Assembly: GCA_003255065.1 (NCBI GenBank)
Contig: QAOA01008090.1
Span: forward strand, 24,727-88,726
Direction: 5' to 3'
DNA from: Cercis canadensis
Taxonomy: Eukaryota > Streptophyta > Magnoliopsida > Fabales > Fabaceae
DNA length: 64,000 nucleotides
Numbering within the stretch: the first letter of the stretch is position 1; each line of letters opens with the position of its first letter. The notes under the pieces were generated by a model, which was not told the DNA's origin, did not search any database, and was given only the letters and a program-made list of their open reading frames with translations. Shown here one piece after another: positions 44,017-55,090 of this stretch. The translations under genes were made by a program, and so were the position numbers.

Positions 44017-45908
44017 TGCTTTTCAGAGCAAGTCAGGCTGAGGACTATAAACCCAGCGCTTGTTGGGAGGCAATCCATCATTCTGAACCCTATCTTTTAT
44101 GTTTACTTCGTTAGAGTCTTTTAGTTATTTCTTATTTTTTTTTCGTATTCTTAGTACCTATTTTTCTTCTCTTTCTTCTAATTTATGATTAACCAGGTGA
44201 GAAAACAAGTTTGGGGGTCAAAAAGCTGGGCAATTAAAGCTAAAATGGCTGGATTCGCAAAAAAGGGCAGCAGCATGGGCGCCGTAGCGCCCACTTAAGG
44301 ACGCCGCAGCGCCCTGTCCTCTACTGTCAATTCATAGCAACCTGAAGAAGAGGTGCCGCAGCACCCACTGAAGGGCGCCACAGCGCCCTCTCACGCTTAA
44401 CTCCAGGGTCGCTGAAACATAGATGTCGCAGCGCCTTACCCAGGACACCGCAACGCCCTCGTCTCTGACAAAACACAGGAAATGGCCAGAACCTAGGACG
44501 CCACAGCGCCCTAACACAAGAAAGGCCACATTGTCTAAGGTGCCGCAGCGCCCAGGTAAGATTTAATTACAAAAAAAAAAAAAAAAAACTTCATTATTTT
44601 TCACTTGAATGAAAACGGTGCATTTTGGATAAATATTTCAAAAAAAAATTTTCCTTTTCTGCCTTCCCTCTCTCTCCCCCACGACATTTCCTTCACCTCT
44701 CTCTTTCTCTCCTACAATCCCCTTTCGCCATTGTCACACCTTCACATTCCCCTCCCTCATCCTAACCCTTTGCCCTCACCAAATTTTTGCCTCCCTATAC
44801 CTCTCCCATCCATTTCGCACCACTTTCTCACACACCCATAACTGTTTGTGCAATATAGCACACTTAATTTCTCCTTTCCACCTCTTCACGCGACACTCGG
44901 GCATAGGGAAATTTTTTCGGTTTACCTCCATTTTTCAGGTACTTACTTGCACTTGTCCTATTTTTGTTCTATTTGACTGTATCTTGGCCACTTTTGGAGG
45001 CATCCCTCGCTCCAGTTGAAGTAATTTTCGTTTTGGATTGCACATGCCTGCAAGGTGTTTGTAAAAATGCCACAGTCACTATACCATAGTTTTATGTGAA
45101 AATCTTACACCCCTGCCTTATGTTTTATCACTGTATGTTAGGGACTTTCTAGCTTCTGCCTTGTTTAGTTATATTACTCTTGCTCCTTGCAATGCATTGG
45201 TTATATTTTCATGGATAGTTAGTTTTTTTTTTTTTGTTATGCACAATAGGTGTTGGTATGTTTTTCGCATGCCTGCAATAAACTTCACTTAGGACGTGCT
45301 TACTGTGATACCCATCTTATAAGAGGTACATTGGGTTGATTTTGTCTTCTTCTGTCCCATTGTGCACTTGTATGCTAGTTTCTCTCGTCCGCCTTGGCAT
45401 GTTATGCTTTCCTCCTATTAGTTCATTGACTGGTGTCCTGTCATATTTCTTTGGCTAGTTAGATGATTTTTCTTGTGATGTGCCCATCCGTAGCCTGCCA
45501 CAGCTTTGGGATTTGTCTTCTTACACATGGGATACTAATGTGCTCTTGCAATAACACTTTTGCTTGCGTGTTAAACCCCATTTGCTCCCCCTTGGCTTAT
45601 CATTTTCTGTTCGGAGCTGTCGTTATTATGACATTCCTTGTTTTCTCCTTGTCAGCTCTCTCTCTATATTTTGCATAGCTCGTTACACTTTCTGGCTCCC
45701 ATTATGTTAAAATTTCCAGGTTCATTACTTGCTCTTCCCTGTTGTAGCTTGCTCATTTTGACCCTGCCCACATATTTTGGTTACCGCTTACCCTTGCATA
45801 TTGCTACCTCCTTGTGCACTTGGTTGGTTGCTTGTTTCACACGTTATTGTTCTACCTCGCTCATTCGCCCTTTGAATTCTGCAGGTACAACTCCGTTTAC
45901 CGATAGCC
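44017..45908 (+). other. Athila B pol-ORF3 spacer with splice-like signals
   Basis: Contents in order: a conserved agcgcttgttgggaggcaa stretch, donor-like AACCAG/GTGAG (about 44196), PPT-like AAGTTTGGGGGT (44207-44218), about seven GC stem-loop words (44277-44554), donor-like CCCAG/GTAAG (44556), a C/T-rich leader, donor CAG/GTACTT at 44939 and acceptor TTCTGCAG at 45884. It carries one copy of what is duplicated in A. The ORF3 ATG follows 25 bases after the acceptor. Confidence 0.75.
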
Positions 45909-47113
45909 ATGGCACCTCCAGCAAAGAGAAAGGTCGTTGGCTCCCCTTCCGGGTCCGGTACGTACGATCAGAAGAAGTTCGTGCATAAGGAAGCTGAGGC
46001 CCGATTCCTAGACTCCGTGATCAACAAAGCCTTGGTGCCCGAGCGCGGCTTGGTTTTCACCCGGGCTCTCAATCCCAAAGTTCGGGAACTAGCCGACAAT
46101 AATGGCTGGTTGCACTTCGTGGATCACCCAGTCACATTCGTGGTGCTCATCGTCAAGGAGTTCTATGCCAACGCCAAATTCCGAAAGGAATTCAAGTGTT
46201 TGTGAGGGGCAAATGGGTTCCATTCGACAGTCCCTCCATCAATGCACTGTTCGGCCTCCCAGACATTGAGAATGACGACTAGCTTCGTTACCTCCACGAT
46301 GGACCCGACTGGGACGCCATCATTCGCACTCTTTGCCAGCCGAATACACAATGGAAGCTGCCTGACGACACCCCTATCTCATTTCGCGCGTCAGCATTGG
46401 AGACTGTGAGCAAGGTGTGGTACCACTTCTTGTGTGCCCGCCTTCTTCCTACGGGCCACTTGAACGATATCACCACGCACTGGGCCATTCTCCTCTACTG
46501 CATTGTGACGGGGATGACCATTGACATTTGTACCATCATCTAGTAGTCCATTCTCTGCGCCATCGATAGCACCAAGGGCTTTGCCTTTGGCCACCCTTCG
46601 GTGATTCAGATGTTATGTCAACAGGCCGGGGTCGAATAGAGGCCTGAGGAGGAGTTGCTTCATCTGAAGCAACCACTGGACGCCACTGCCCATCGTCTCC
46701 AGAGTCCCCAGTCCAGTGCACCGACATTGGCACGACAGCGGCCACCTTCGCAGACACCACCATCTGCCGCCACACCACCACCTGAGACCCAGCCGTCGAG
46801 TTCCTCCGGGTCTAGCTTGGCCCACCTAGAGCGTCAGATGTCTCGCCTACTCCAATATGCGGACCGATCATCCAGTTTCATGCATGAGACAGAGAGATTC
46901 ATGGAGCGCGCCAACCTCTTCTTTAAGCACCAGATGAGCTTTAATGCTCATTTAGCCGAGTTTCATAGCCAGTGCTCCGCTGGTCAGGGCTCCACCATAC
47001 CACCATTCCCACCACTACCGGTGCTTCCGCCCTACTCTCCTGGCCTCGACGAGGACTACGATGCCACTGATGAGGACCCTGGCGACAACGACAGCATGTC
47101 CGAAGCCTTCTAG
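45909..47113 (+). pseudogene. Athila B ORF3 (envelope-like / putative plant transposon protein)
   Basis: Same protein as in A: MAPPAKRK start, KFVHKEAEARFLDSVINKALVPERG, FYANAKFRKEF, then a one-base deletion near 46196 (aagtg for aaggtg) that shifts the frame before VRGKW. Stops at 46278-46280, about 46541-46546 and 46636-46638 follow. The C-terminal frame 46655-47113 holds a proline/serine-rich stretch, LERQMSRLLQYADRSSSF and an acidic end (DEDYDATDEDPGDNDSM). There is no clear signal peptide or membrane span. Confidence 0.8.
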
Positions 47114-47780
47114 GGAAGTATTTTTCTTTCTGTTGGGATTCATTAAGGACAATGCATGTACTAAGTTTGGGGGTGGAAAAACATTGTTTTATTTACTGAG
47201 TACCTAATTGTTTTCTATTCCTATAACTTGTAGAAATGAGTAATGAGATGATATCTGTGTAATTTTGAAACTCCAGGGTCAGTGATAAAATCTTTTGTGT
47301 AGGAATCAGAATTTTTGAAAATATGCATAAACTTAAGTTACATGGTTACTCACCTGTGATTTTCTTCTATTATTAACTCTCTCCTTGACACAATTTAAGC
47401 ACTTGATCCTATGCATGACCCTAGTGAATTCTAAAGTAAATTTATGCATGCTTAACACTTCATGACCTCATGTGAACTCTAGAACTAGTTTGAATGCCAT
47501 TTGAGGTGAAATTCTGGGCTTTGAGACATTAAGGAAATGATCTAGGCAATGTTTGGATCGATTGAGCCTTTCAAGACAAACCATTCTGTGAATTCTCTTA
47601 GTCACCCCAGTTGAGCCTAACATTTAGCCCCTTTCCTTGTCAACCAATACAGAAATCCGAAACCTTCAGCATTTTCCTTAACCTTACACTCATGATTCAC
47701 ACAGATGCTAGGATAAATATTGAAAGCACAGTGACATATAGGGAGGATGGGTGGAGTATTGAACTTTGAAAAATATGCAC
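47114..47780 (+). other. Athila B 3' non-coding region, left of copia C
   Basis: Holds the PPT-like AAGTTTGGGGGT at 47163-47174, about 50 bases after the ORF3 stop. It continues at 55091 after copia C. No gene is seen. Confidence 0.75.
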
Positions 47781-48119
47781 TATTAGTCCCACAAGTTTCT
47801 GAACCTGTTTTGATGATAACAATAATGTCTTAATTTCTTATATGTGTTGTTTGTCTTGTTGTTATTAATCTTTGCTATGTTTTCTAAGTTGTATCCAGCT
47901 CAATCATCAAATGAGTCCTGAAGAACTTGTTCTTCAAAACCAGTTCTGGATCATATGATAGGACTATGAGACTGCTGATATGGACATGACTGCTTGCGGG
48001 CTTTGGGCCAAAGTTTCCCTTTGCTTATCTGACTAAGAGATGTACTCTTAGTAAATGGGAAATATCCTTCTATTTGCTTTTGGAAAAGCTCAAGTATCAA
48101 GAAAGTTGTTTCTACTCTC
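47781..48119 (+). repeat. Copia C truncated 5' LTR
   Basis: Aligns closely with 53926-54270 and breaks at tttctactctct/aatttactgattgac, where the right side equals protease-region sequence of copia X (near 22021). The deletion junction is internal to the LTR. Confidence 0.85.
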
Positions 48120-49593
48120 TAATTTACTGATTGACAATGTTTACTTAGTTAAAGGATTGATGTATAATTTGTTGAGTATAAGTTAGCTGTGTGACAAAGG
48201 GCATAAAATTACCTTTGAAACTCCTCATTGCATTATTGATAAGAAGAACTCTGATGATGTCCTATTCGTTGGTCAAAGATGTTCTAATGTTTATATTGTT
48301 TCCGGAAGCTCTCTGTCATCTAAAGAGGAAACATGTTTTACTTCTCAAAACATCAACTCATGGTTGTGGCATAGAAGACTTGGTCATGTGAATTTTAAAC
48401 TCTTGTCCAAGCTTTCTAAAAAGGATCCAGTTTCTGGTTTGCCTAAATTATCTTTTGAAAGAAACAAAGTGTGTGCTGCTTGTCAGCAAGGCAAACAAAC
48501 TAAATCTTCTTTCAAGTCTAAGAAGGAACTATCATCTTCTAGACCACTCCATCTTCTTCACATGGATCTCTTTGGACCAACATCTACATCTAGTCTAAAT
48601 GGAAAGAAATATTGTTTTGTAATTGTAGATGATTTTTCAAGATTTACTTGGGTTTTCTTCCTTGCTCATAAGGATGACACCTTTGGGGTTTTCGAAAACT
48701 TCAGCAAGAAAGTGCAAAATGAAAAAGGTTAGGGTTTTGACATCTCATCAATTAGAAGTGATCATGGTGGAGAATTTGAGAACCAATTGTTTCAAAATTT
48801 TTGTGAAAAACAAGGAATTCACCATAATTTCTTCTCTCCTAGAACCCCCCAACAAAATGGTGTGGTTGAAAGGAAAAATAGATCTTTAGTTGAGATGGGT
48901 AAAACCATGCTGTGTGAAAATGATTTACCAAAATACTTTTGGGCTTAAGCTGTAAACACAGCTTGCTATATTTTAAATAGATGCTTAATCAAGCCTATTT
49001 TGAAGAAAACCCCTTATGAGATTTGGAAGGGGAGAAAACCTAATGTAAGCTACTTTCATGCATTTGGATGCAAATGTTTTGTGCTAAATAATGGAAAGAA
49101 TCATTTGGGAAAATTTGATTCAAAATCTGATGAAGCCATTTTTCTAGGTTACTCTTTGTCAAGCAAAGCTTATAGAGTTTTCAATAAAAGAACTCTTATG
49201 GTTGAGGAATCAATGCATGTTGTTTTTTATGAATCTAATTGTCCCTTGGTTTCCAATACCCTTGAGGAAAACGATTTGTTGCAGGACAGTCCCAAAAGAT
49301 CCTCCAAGTCAGAACACAATCAAGAGAAGTCAACAGAGCAAATTCCATGTGATTCAATTCACATAGAGCTAGATCTTTCAGAACTAACCGAAGAGGAACC
49401 TCCACAAATAAATGTGAGAGACTCTTTGCCAAAGGAAACCAGAGTTCTAAAAGATCATCCAATTGATAAAGTGATTGGTGACTTGAGAAGAGGGATTAGT
49501 ACAAGAGCATCTCTCCGGGATAAACATGCAAATTTGGCTCTATTATCCTTGTCCGAACCTACCAAGATTGGTGAGGCACTTCAAGATGAATGA
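48120..49593 (+). pseudogene. Copia C GAG-pre-integrase and integrase
   Basis: WLWHRRLGHVNFKLLSK and CAACQQGK give an intact HHCC finger. The core has HMDLFG, DDFSRFTWVFFL, SDHGGEFENQLFQNF and PQQNGVVERKNRSLVEM, then the copia C-terminal part (KTPYEIWKGRKPN, FGCKCFVLNN, KSDEAIFLGYS). TAG 48730-48732, TAA about 48947 and TGA 49591-49593 interrupt the reading. It shows what the corresponding region of copia X looked like before gypsy A inserted. Confidence 0.9.
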
Positions 49594-49599
49594 TGGATA

Positions 49600-51079
49600 A
49601 TGGCAATGCAAGAGGAACTGAATCAATTCTCAAGGAATCAAGTCTGGACTCTTGTTCTTGAACCAAAAGGTCAATCAATCATAGGTACAAGATGGGTGTT
49701 CAGAAACAAGCTTGATGAAGATGGAAAAGTTGTGAGAAACAAAGCAAGACTGGTAGCTCAAGGTTTCAATCAGCAGGAAGGTATAGACTATGAAGAAACT
49801 TTTGCTCCTGTAGCTAGACTAGCAGCTATTAGAATGTTCCTTGTATTTGCTTCTTTCAAAGCTTTAAAGTTTTTCAAATGGATGTGAAAAGTACATTTTT
49901 AAATGGATACATTAGTGAAGAAGTGTTTGTTAAACAGCCCCCTGGTTTTGAAAATCTAGACTTTCCTAACCATGTATATAAGCTTTCCAAAGCTCTCTAT
50001 GGTCTTAAGCAAGCTCCTAGAGCTTGGTATGATAGACTTAGTGAATTTCTCATGAAAAATAATTTTCTGAGAGGAAAAGTTGATACCACTCTCTTCACTA
50101 AAAAGTATCTCGTGATATTGTCATAGTTCAAATTTATGTTGGTGATATTATCTTTGGTTCAACTAACAATAAGCTTTGCAAGGATTTTGAGTCACTAATG
50201 AAAAGTGAGTTTGAGATGAGCATGATGGGAGAACTCAACTTCTTCCTTGGACTTTAAGTGAAACAAATCAGAGATGGAATCTTCATTAATCAGTCAAAGT
50301 ACACAAAAGAATTACTCAAGCGGTTTGGCATGGACAATGCAAAAGGAATTTCAACCCCTATGAGTCCTGCTACGAAATTGATGTTGGATGAAAAGGGTAA
50401 ATCTGTGTGTGAAAAAATGTTTAGAGGTATGATAGGATCTCTATTATATCTAACAGCAAGTAGGCCAGACATCATTTATTCTGTGTGTGCATGTGCTAGA
50501 TTTCCAGTTAATCCAAAGGAATCTCACCTAGCTGCTGTCAAAAGGATATTTCGATATCTAATAAATTATGTGAATGTTGGCTTATGGTTCAGTAGAACTA
50601 GTTCTTTCGAACTAGTTTCTTATACAAATTCTGATTATGCTGGTTGTTCCATTGATCGAAAAAGCACAATTGGAGGTTGTCAATTTCTAGGGGGAGCACT
50701 CGTCTCATGGCAATCACAGAAACAGAACTCAGTGGCTCAATCAACAGCTGAAGTCGAATACATAGCAACTGGTCTATGTTGCTCACAAGTGCTATGGATT
50801 AAACAACAACTTGCTAATTATGGTATATTTCTGAACAAAATTCCTTTGCTATGTGATAATACAAGTGCTATTAACATTGCTAGAAACCCAGTTCAGCACT
50901 CTAGGACTAAGCACATTGATATTAAGCATCATTTTTTTAGAGATTATGTGTTGAAAGTTGACATTGAACTTTCCTTTATTAACACTGAAGATCAGCTTGC
51001 TGACATTTTCACAAAACCTCTGGCTGAAGAAAGATTTTGCTTTCTAAGACATGAATTAGGGATGATCAATTTGCAATAA
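49600..51079 (+). pseudogene. Copia C reverse transcriptase and RNase H, catalytic site altered
   Basis: RT begins [14 protein letters not shown] and has [28 protein letters not shown], a frameshift near 49880, DVKSTFLNG and LYGLKQAPRAWY. The catalytic YVDD reads Y-V-G-D (50135-50146), losing one metal-binding aspartate. TAG 50124-50126 and TAA about 50256 follow. RNase H (50258-51079) has NSDYAGCSIDRKST where the family has DADYAG, so its first acidic residue is also changed; SRTKHIDIKHHF and EDQLADIFTKPL are normal. Both activities should be dead. Confidence 0.9.
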
Positions 51080-51749
51080 TGATATATCCCTTCATACATG
51101 TGTGTTAAATATTTGTTCATATGCATCTCATTCTTTGAAAATTTTTCTTGGTTAATGAATGTCTCAAATATGCTCTTATACTTTCTGAAAGTGTTGATAA
51201 AAGAAATCTAAATTCCAATCATTCATCTCTTGAACTATTTTGAATACTTTGTTCTCTCATAAAATTGGTTGTATCTGAATCTTTTATTAGAAGAGAATTC
51301 AGTGGATTTGCTGGGCAAAATGTGTTATGGGCCAAAAGCCTTCTCATCCATTTTGGGTCTGGAGCTATCTTTGGGCCAATATGTTTTCTTGTTAAAATTG
51401 GGCCTTCATCACTCCAGCCCGCGTTTTCTGGCCTCTGGCCAAAACGCGTGTTTCACTTGTGACCTTTGATCTGTGCATAAGACTAGCCAAAACTCACCGT
51501 TTCATCCTGCTCCTTCCCAGGCTTCATTTCTCTTTGTCTCTTCGAAATTGAACCTAACTGTTCAACTTCTCATTTCCCTTGTTTTCTTTCTATCAACTGG
51601 TTTTTCTCTCCACGATCTCTTTCATTCGTGGTGTGTTCTTTTTGCCTCTTCATCTGCCAAATTCTTCAAGCACAAGAGTGATCTGTTAAATCATAGACAG
51701 AAGAAGAACAAGTCAAAGATTGAAAGCACAACTCAAGGGAAAGATTGAG

Positions 51750-53448
51750 ATGAGCACTTCTAAAGAGAATCCCATTCAGGTGGAAAATTCCTCCTCCTCT
51801 GAAGTAACAAGAGACATTGATACTATTATCCACAGAGCAACGAAATTCGCTTCCAGCTTTGCAAAAGGAAAAGGTAAAATGGCCTCTCCCTCTCTCACTT
51901 CAGAACCCTCATCTGCTAATCCTCAAACTGGTTTAGCCCTTCCATCCTCTCCTTCGAACACATTATCCCATAATCCCCAATCATCTGAACCCCCATCTTC
52001 ACCTTCATCACCTGCTGTCAATTCTAACCCTCAATCTACAAACCCTGAACCAGAAACCAATCCATCCATTCCTCCTCCAAGACCAAGGAGAATGAAAATG
52101 TTGGCAAGGAAAACAACATTTTCTTCTAAGTCTAAAGGGAAAATGCCTCAGACATTCGGTTCTACCTCTAAGCCAAATGCCACCACCACTCACACTGAAG
52201 TCCCTCAAAAGCAGAAAGCTTCAAATCCCTCTGAGATAGGGTCATCCTCTAAAAGTCAGGACTCTGGAAAAGAATCTGCAAGTACTACTGACAGTACTGA
52301 GTCTGAAGAGGAAATCAAACTATTTGAAAGTACAGCTGCTAAGAAAAATTTCTTCAGACTCTATGACAAGAGGTCTTATGCTCCAGGGTGCATCATTCGC
52401 TGGGACTCTCCATTACCAACAACCATAGCAATTGAAGAAGCCTTTGCTCTTATGGGATGGACAAGCATTCTCAAAATAAAAAAAACCCTTAATCCCCAAG
52501 GTAATTCGCTTGTTCTATGCCCATCTACAGCCTCTGAAAGGCTCAGATTCTGGAATTATCTATTTGAAATCCTTCATTGCTGGAACTGAAATGGTAATCT
52601 CTAAGAGATTATTAGCAAGCATTCTGAGGCTACCTGTCAAAGGAGAATGTAGGATAGTTCAAAAAATTTGGCCATCTGATCTGGTATCTTTTGATAATGC
52701 CATGGAATCCATATGTGACTTTCCTGACCAAAAAGGGCATGGCAGACCTCCCTCCATTCACTGCTTCAATTCCTTCACTAGAACCCTAGCCAAGATAATA
52801 ACCTCTCTTATCTTACCCCGTATAGGAAGTCATACTGAGCTGTCCACTCCTAATCTCTTCCTGCTTTATCATTTGAAAAACCAGTTGCATCTGAACCTAC
52901 CTAGACTAATCCTAAGCACAATGGCTGCTACTGTCAAAGGATCAAGAACCAAAACCAATTTACCTTATGGAATGATCATTGTCAAAATCTGCAAATACTT
53001 TAAGATTGATCTTTCCAAATTTGAATCTGACTCACTTACTGATAAGTTTATCATCAAAAAACCCCTTCCTTCCACAAATCCCCTCTCGGAACCCATTGTG
53101 CACTCTTCAACTGGCAAAGGAAAACAACATGTAGCCTCGACTAGCTCTCCTTCAATCAAATCTAAAAAGCATGCTACCAGCAATCCATCCAATTCCAAGC
53201 CAACCAAGAAAGCCAGAAAGTCAGGACCTTCAACTCAACCTTCTGATAGGGTGGATCATGCATAATGGATAAGTTCAATCAATCCAGAGGAGCTGGCCAA
53301 TCAGATTGGCAGGCGTCTGAACTTCTTCCAGACTTTGGCTTTTGACTCTACTACTCGGATGGCTGCAGTTGAAAAGGATTTGGCAATCATTAAGGACAAG
53401 TTGACAGCTTTCCTTGCCTCTCAGCAACCTCCGTCTTCTAATCCTTAA
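51750..53448 (+). pseudogene. Copia C third ORF (SIRE envelope-like)
   Basis: ATG 51750 opens a serine/proline/threonine-rich N-terminal region with basic patches (RPRRMKMLARK), then an acidic patch and FFRLYDKRSYAPG. At about 52480-52500, next to an A8 run, the frame shifts. The second frame (to 53265) carries VIRLFYAHLQPLKG, YLKSFIAGTEMVISKRLLASILRLP and a basic tail. After TAA 53263-53265 the same frame continues to 53448 with a coiled-coil-like end (MAAVEKDLAIIKDKLTAFL). SIRE elements are known for an envelope-like ORF after pol with a C-terminal coiled coil. No convincing transmembrane helix is seen, so the product's role is open. Confidence 0.75.
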
Positions 53449-53925
53449 TCTTTATTCAGTCTCTTTTGATACAATTTTGACTGTAAATGTAGCATAGGTG
53501 GACATTCTATAACCTATTTCTTTCATCACTGCACTTGCATCATTCCTACTTATCTTGTTTATGCTTGACTGATTGTGCCCTATCTTGTTATGATAACTTT
53601 AATTCGGGCTGCTCTAATGCTTTAATTTTCTTCCAATTTTGATTTGATTCTTATGATTATGTGGATTGCTCTGTTCTATATAGTTCCCCTATCTTTTTGA
53701 TAATGCCAAAGGATGAGAAATTATGTGGAATAGTCTGTTTGAACTGCTATCTCTGTGATATTGAACAGGTCCATGGTATAATTTCTTGATATTGGACAGG
53801 TTATCTGAGAAAACTCCCTTCTGATTCTGATGCTAGAAGCTCTGATTTTTCAGTTCTTACTAGGCATGAACTAAGGGGGAGCTTTTCTCATATCACATTA
53901 TTGTCATCATCAAAAAGAGGGAGAT
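53449..53925 (+). other. Copia C 3' non-coding region and PPT
   Basis: AT-rich spacer ending in the purine tract AAAAAGAGGGAGAT directly before the LTR TG. This PPT would prime plus-strand DNA synthesis. Confidence 0.75.
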
Positions 53926-55085
53926 TGTTAGTCTCACAAGTTTCTGAACCTGTTTTGATGATAACAATAATGTCTTAATTTCCTATATGTGTTGTTTGTC
54001 TTGTTGTTATTAATCTTTGCTATGTTTTCTAAGTTGTATCCAGCTCAATCATCAAATGAGTCCTGAAGAACTTGTTCTTCAAAACCAGTTCTGGATCATA
54101 TGATAGGACTATGAGACTGCTGATGTGGACATGACTACTTGCAGGCTTCGGGCCAAAGTTTCCCTTTTGCTTATCTGACTAAGAGATGTACTCTTAGTAA
54201 ATGGGAAATATCCTTCTATTTGATTTTGGAAAAGCTCAAGTATCAAGAAAGGTGTTTCTACTCTCTTACACAAAGAGAAACTTTTTGGACAAATAGGACA
54301 AAAGGAGGGTGACTGATGGACAAGGGGTCAGCCGGTTGATGGGTCCTCTTTTCCCTCACCATTTGGCCTTTCACGTGCAAGGGAAGCCAATAAGGCAAGA
54401 AGGCATCAAGTATTCAAGACATTCATGAAGAAAAGAAGTGAGGAAACACGCAAGAAAAGATAGAGAAGGAAGCCATTGTTAAAGAACTAAGCTCTGCATC
54501 TTCTTCTTCCTACTCTCGGATATCTTCATGTATCAAGATCCTCATTGTTTCATATATACTCTTTGAGAGACAGTTTCTTCTTGGGGCTAAACCAAAACAC
54601 TTGGGTTTTGTATCATGGATTTCTATAGGAGAAATCCATGGGTGTGATCTCTAGAGTTAGAGAGAGTAAGTTCATGGTGAGCTTGGAAAACAAAAACCAT
54701 GGGTGCTAAGCTTGAAGAAGCTTGTAAAATAAACTTGGTGTAAAGCTTGGAGAAGCTTGAGAAATAACCTTGAAAGTATAGTGGAACCCCATTAACATGG
54801 GAGAAGTGGATGTAGGCATGTTAGGCCGAACCACTATAAAATCTCTGCCTAGCTCTTTCTTACTTTGTCTTTGCTTCTCTAGTTAATCCTCTGTTTCTAA
54901 TGGTGTGTGGTTTATAAAGTCTCTGTTTGATTATTCAAGTCTGGGATTTGTAGAAGAATTTGTTTGTAAGAACTAGTTTTCATTAACAAGTTCTTAAACA
55001 AATCTGTCATTTGAATCAACTTTAATAAGCAATTTTTTAATTAATTCCTATTCACCCCCCTCTAGGAATAGATCCTGCACTCTCA
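53926..55085 (+). repeat. Copia C 3' LTR
   Basis: 1160 bp, TGTTAGTCTCACAAG...GCACTCTCA, followed by the TSD TGCAC. Homologous to the X LTR at 18980-20142 with visible divergence, including the shared segment tagtggaaccccatt.acatgggagaagtgg. Confidence 0.9.
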
Positions 55086-55090
55086 TGCAC

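Larger units (their letters stand above)
47781..55085 (+). mobile_element. SIRE/Maximus-like copia element C, 5' half deleted
   Basis: It sits in the 3' region of gypsy B between copies of TGCAC (47776-47780 and 55086-55090), the TSD. The 5' LTR is present only for its first ~339 bp (47781-48119; first bases TA instead of TG). It is then fused directly to the end of the protease region, so the rest of that LTR, PBS, gag and most of protease are deleted. GAG-pre-integrase, integrase, RT, RNase H, a SIRE-type third ORF, PPT (53911-53925) and a full 3' LTR (53926-55085) remain. Element A shows the empty site (aatatgcacaaaaattg). Confidence 0.9.

Noticed and set aside
44605..44841. 78-residue frame in the spacer of element B
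   Set aside because: Low-complexity serine/proline/leucine translation of the C/T-rich leader.
51750..53448. True retroviral envelope gene in copia C
   Set aside because: No signal peptide, convincing transmembrane helix or cleavage site is visible; envelope-like is used only as the customary family label.
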